Assembly (NCBI GenBank): GCA_013824385.1
Contig: PNNU01000237.1
Location: 1 to 5,848 of the forward strand
Source: Anaerolinea sp.
GTDB taxonomy: Bacteria > Chloroflexota > Anaerolineae > Anaerolineales > Anaerolineaceae
DNA length: 5,848 nucleotides
Reading direction: 5' to 3'
The stretch's first letter is position 1; each line of letters begins with the position of its first letter. Shown here piece by piece: positions 5,846 to 5,848 of this stretch. The notes under the pieces were generated by a model, which saw nothing but the letters and a program-made list of their open reading frames with translations, was not told where the DNA came from and searched no databases. A program made the position numbers and the translations under genes.

Positions 5846-5848
5846 TAA

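Overview
The window holds one compact, plus-strand operon for a binding-protein-dependent ABC importer, followed by a PfkB-type small-molecule kinase and a strong hairpin terminator. The order is: substrate-binding lipoprotein (204-1322), fused double-domain permease (1379-3646), ATPase (3648-4754) and PfkB-family kinase (4747-5613). The last three genes are almost gapless: 1 nt separates permease and ATPase, and ATPase and kinase overlap by 8 nt. A GC-rich hairpin sits between the binding-protein gene and the permease gene.

The organism is most likely a Chloroflexota bacterium of the Anaerolineae type. This is an inference from the lipoprotein's TEAP/TEVP repeat linker directly after the lipobox cysteine, which is very common in that group, together with moderate-to-low GC and clear Shine-Dalgarno sites. 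No rRNA or other marker gene is present to prove it.

The importer belongs to the family usually auto-annotated as 'iron(III) transport' (Fbp/Hit/Afu). The binding protein lacks the adjacent-tyrosine pair used by classical FbpA for Fe3+. It carries instead the SHD ... GTGYEIG pattern of the AfuA-like branch, whose characterised member binds hexose phosphates. With a PfkB-family kinase translationally coupled to the ATPase, the most economical reading is uptake and phosphorylation of a sugar, sugar phosphate or related polyol. The exact substrate cannot be read from the sequence.

The most unusual structural feature is the permease. At 755 residues it is far longer than the ~500-550 residues of a standard fused FbpB/HitB permease. 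The excess is concentrated in one block of about 170 residues (roughly 441-612) with about six extra hydrophobic segments, inserted inside the second permease domain between its conserved 'PGTILGIGFILAFNKPPLAL' region and the segment leading to 'VRSLP'.

Region by region: 1-72 may be the tail of an upstream gene (weak). 73-203 is AT-rich leader with no convincing promoter apart from the Shine-Dalgarno site. 204-5613 is the operon. 5620-5668 is a perfect 21-bp hairpin terminator. 5669-5848 is AT-rich and non-coding, ending in a good sigma70-like promoter (TTGACT, 17 nt, TATATT) that probably drives a gene beyond the right edge. No mobile element, CRISPR array, tRNA or rRNA was seen.
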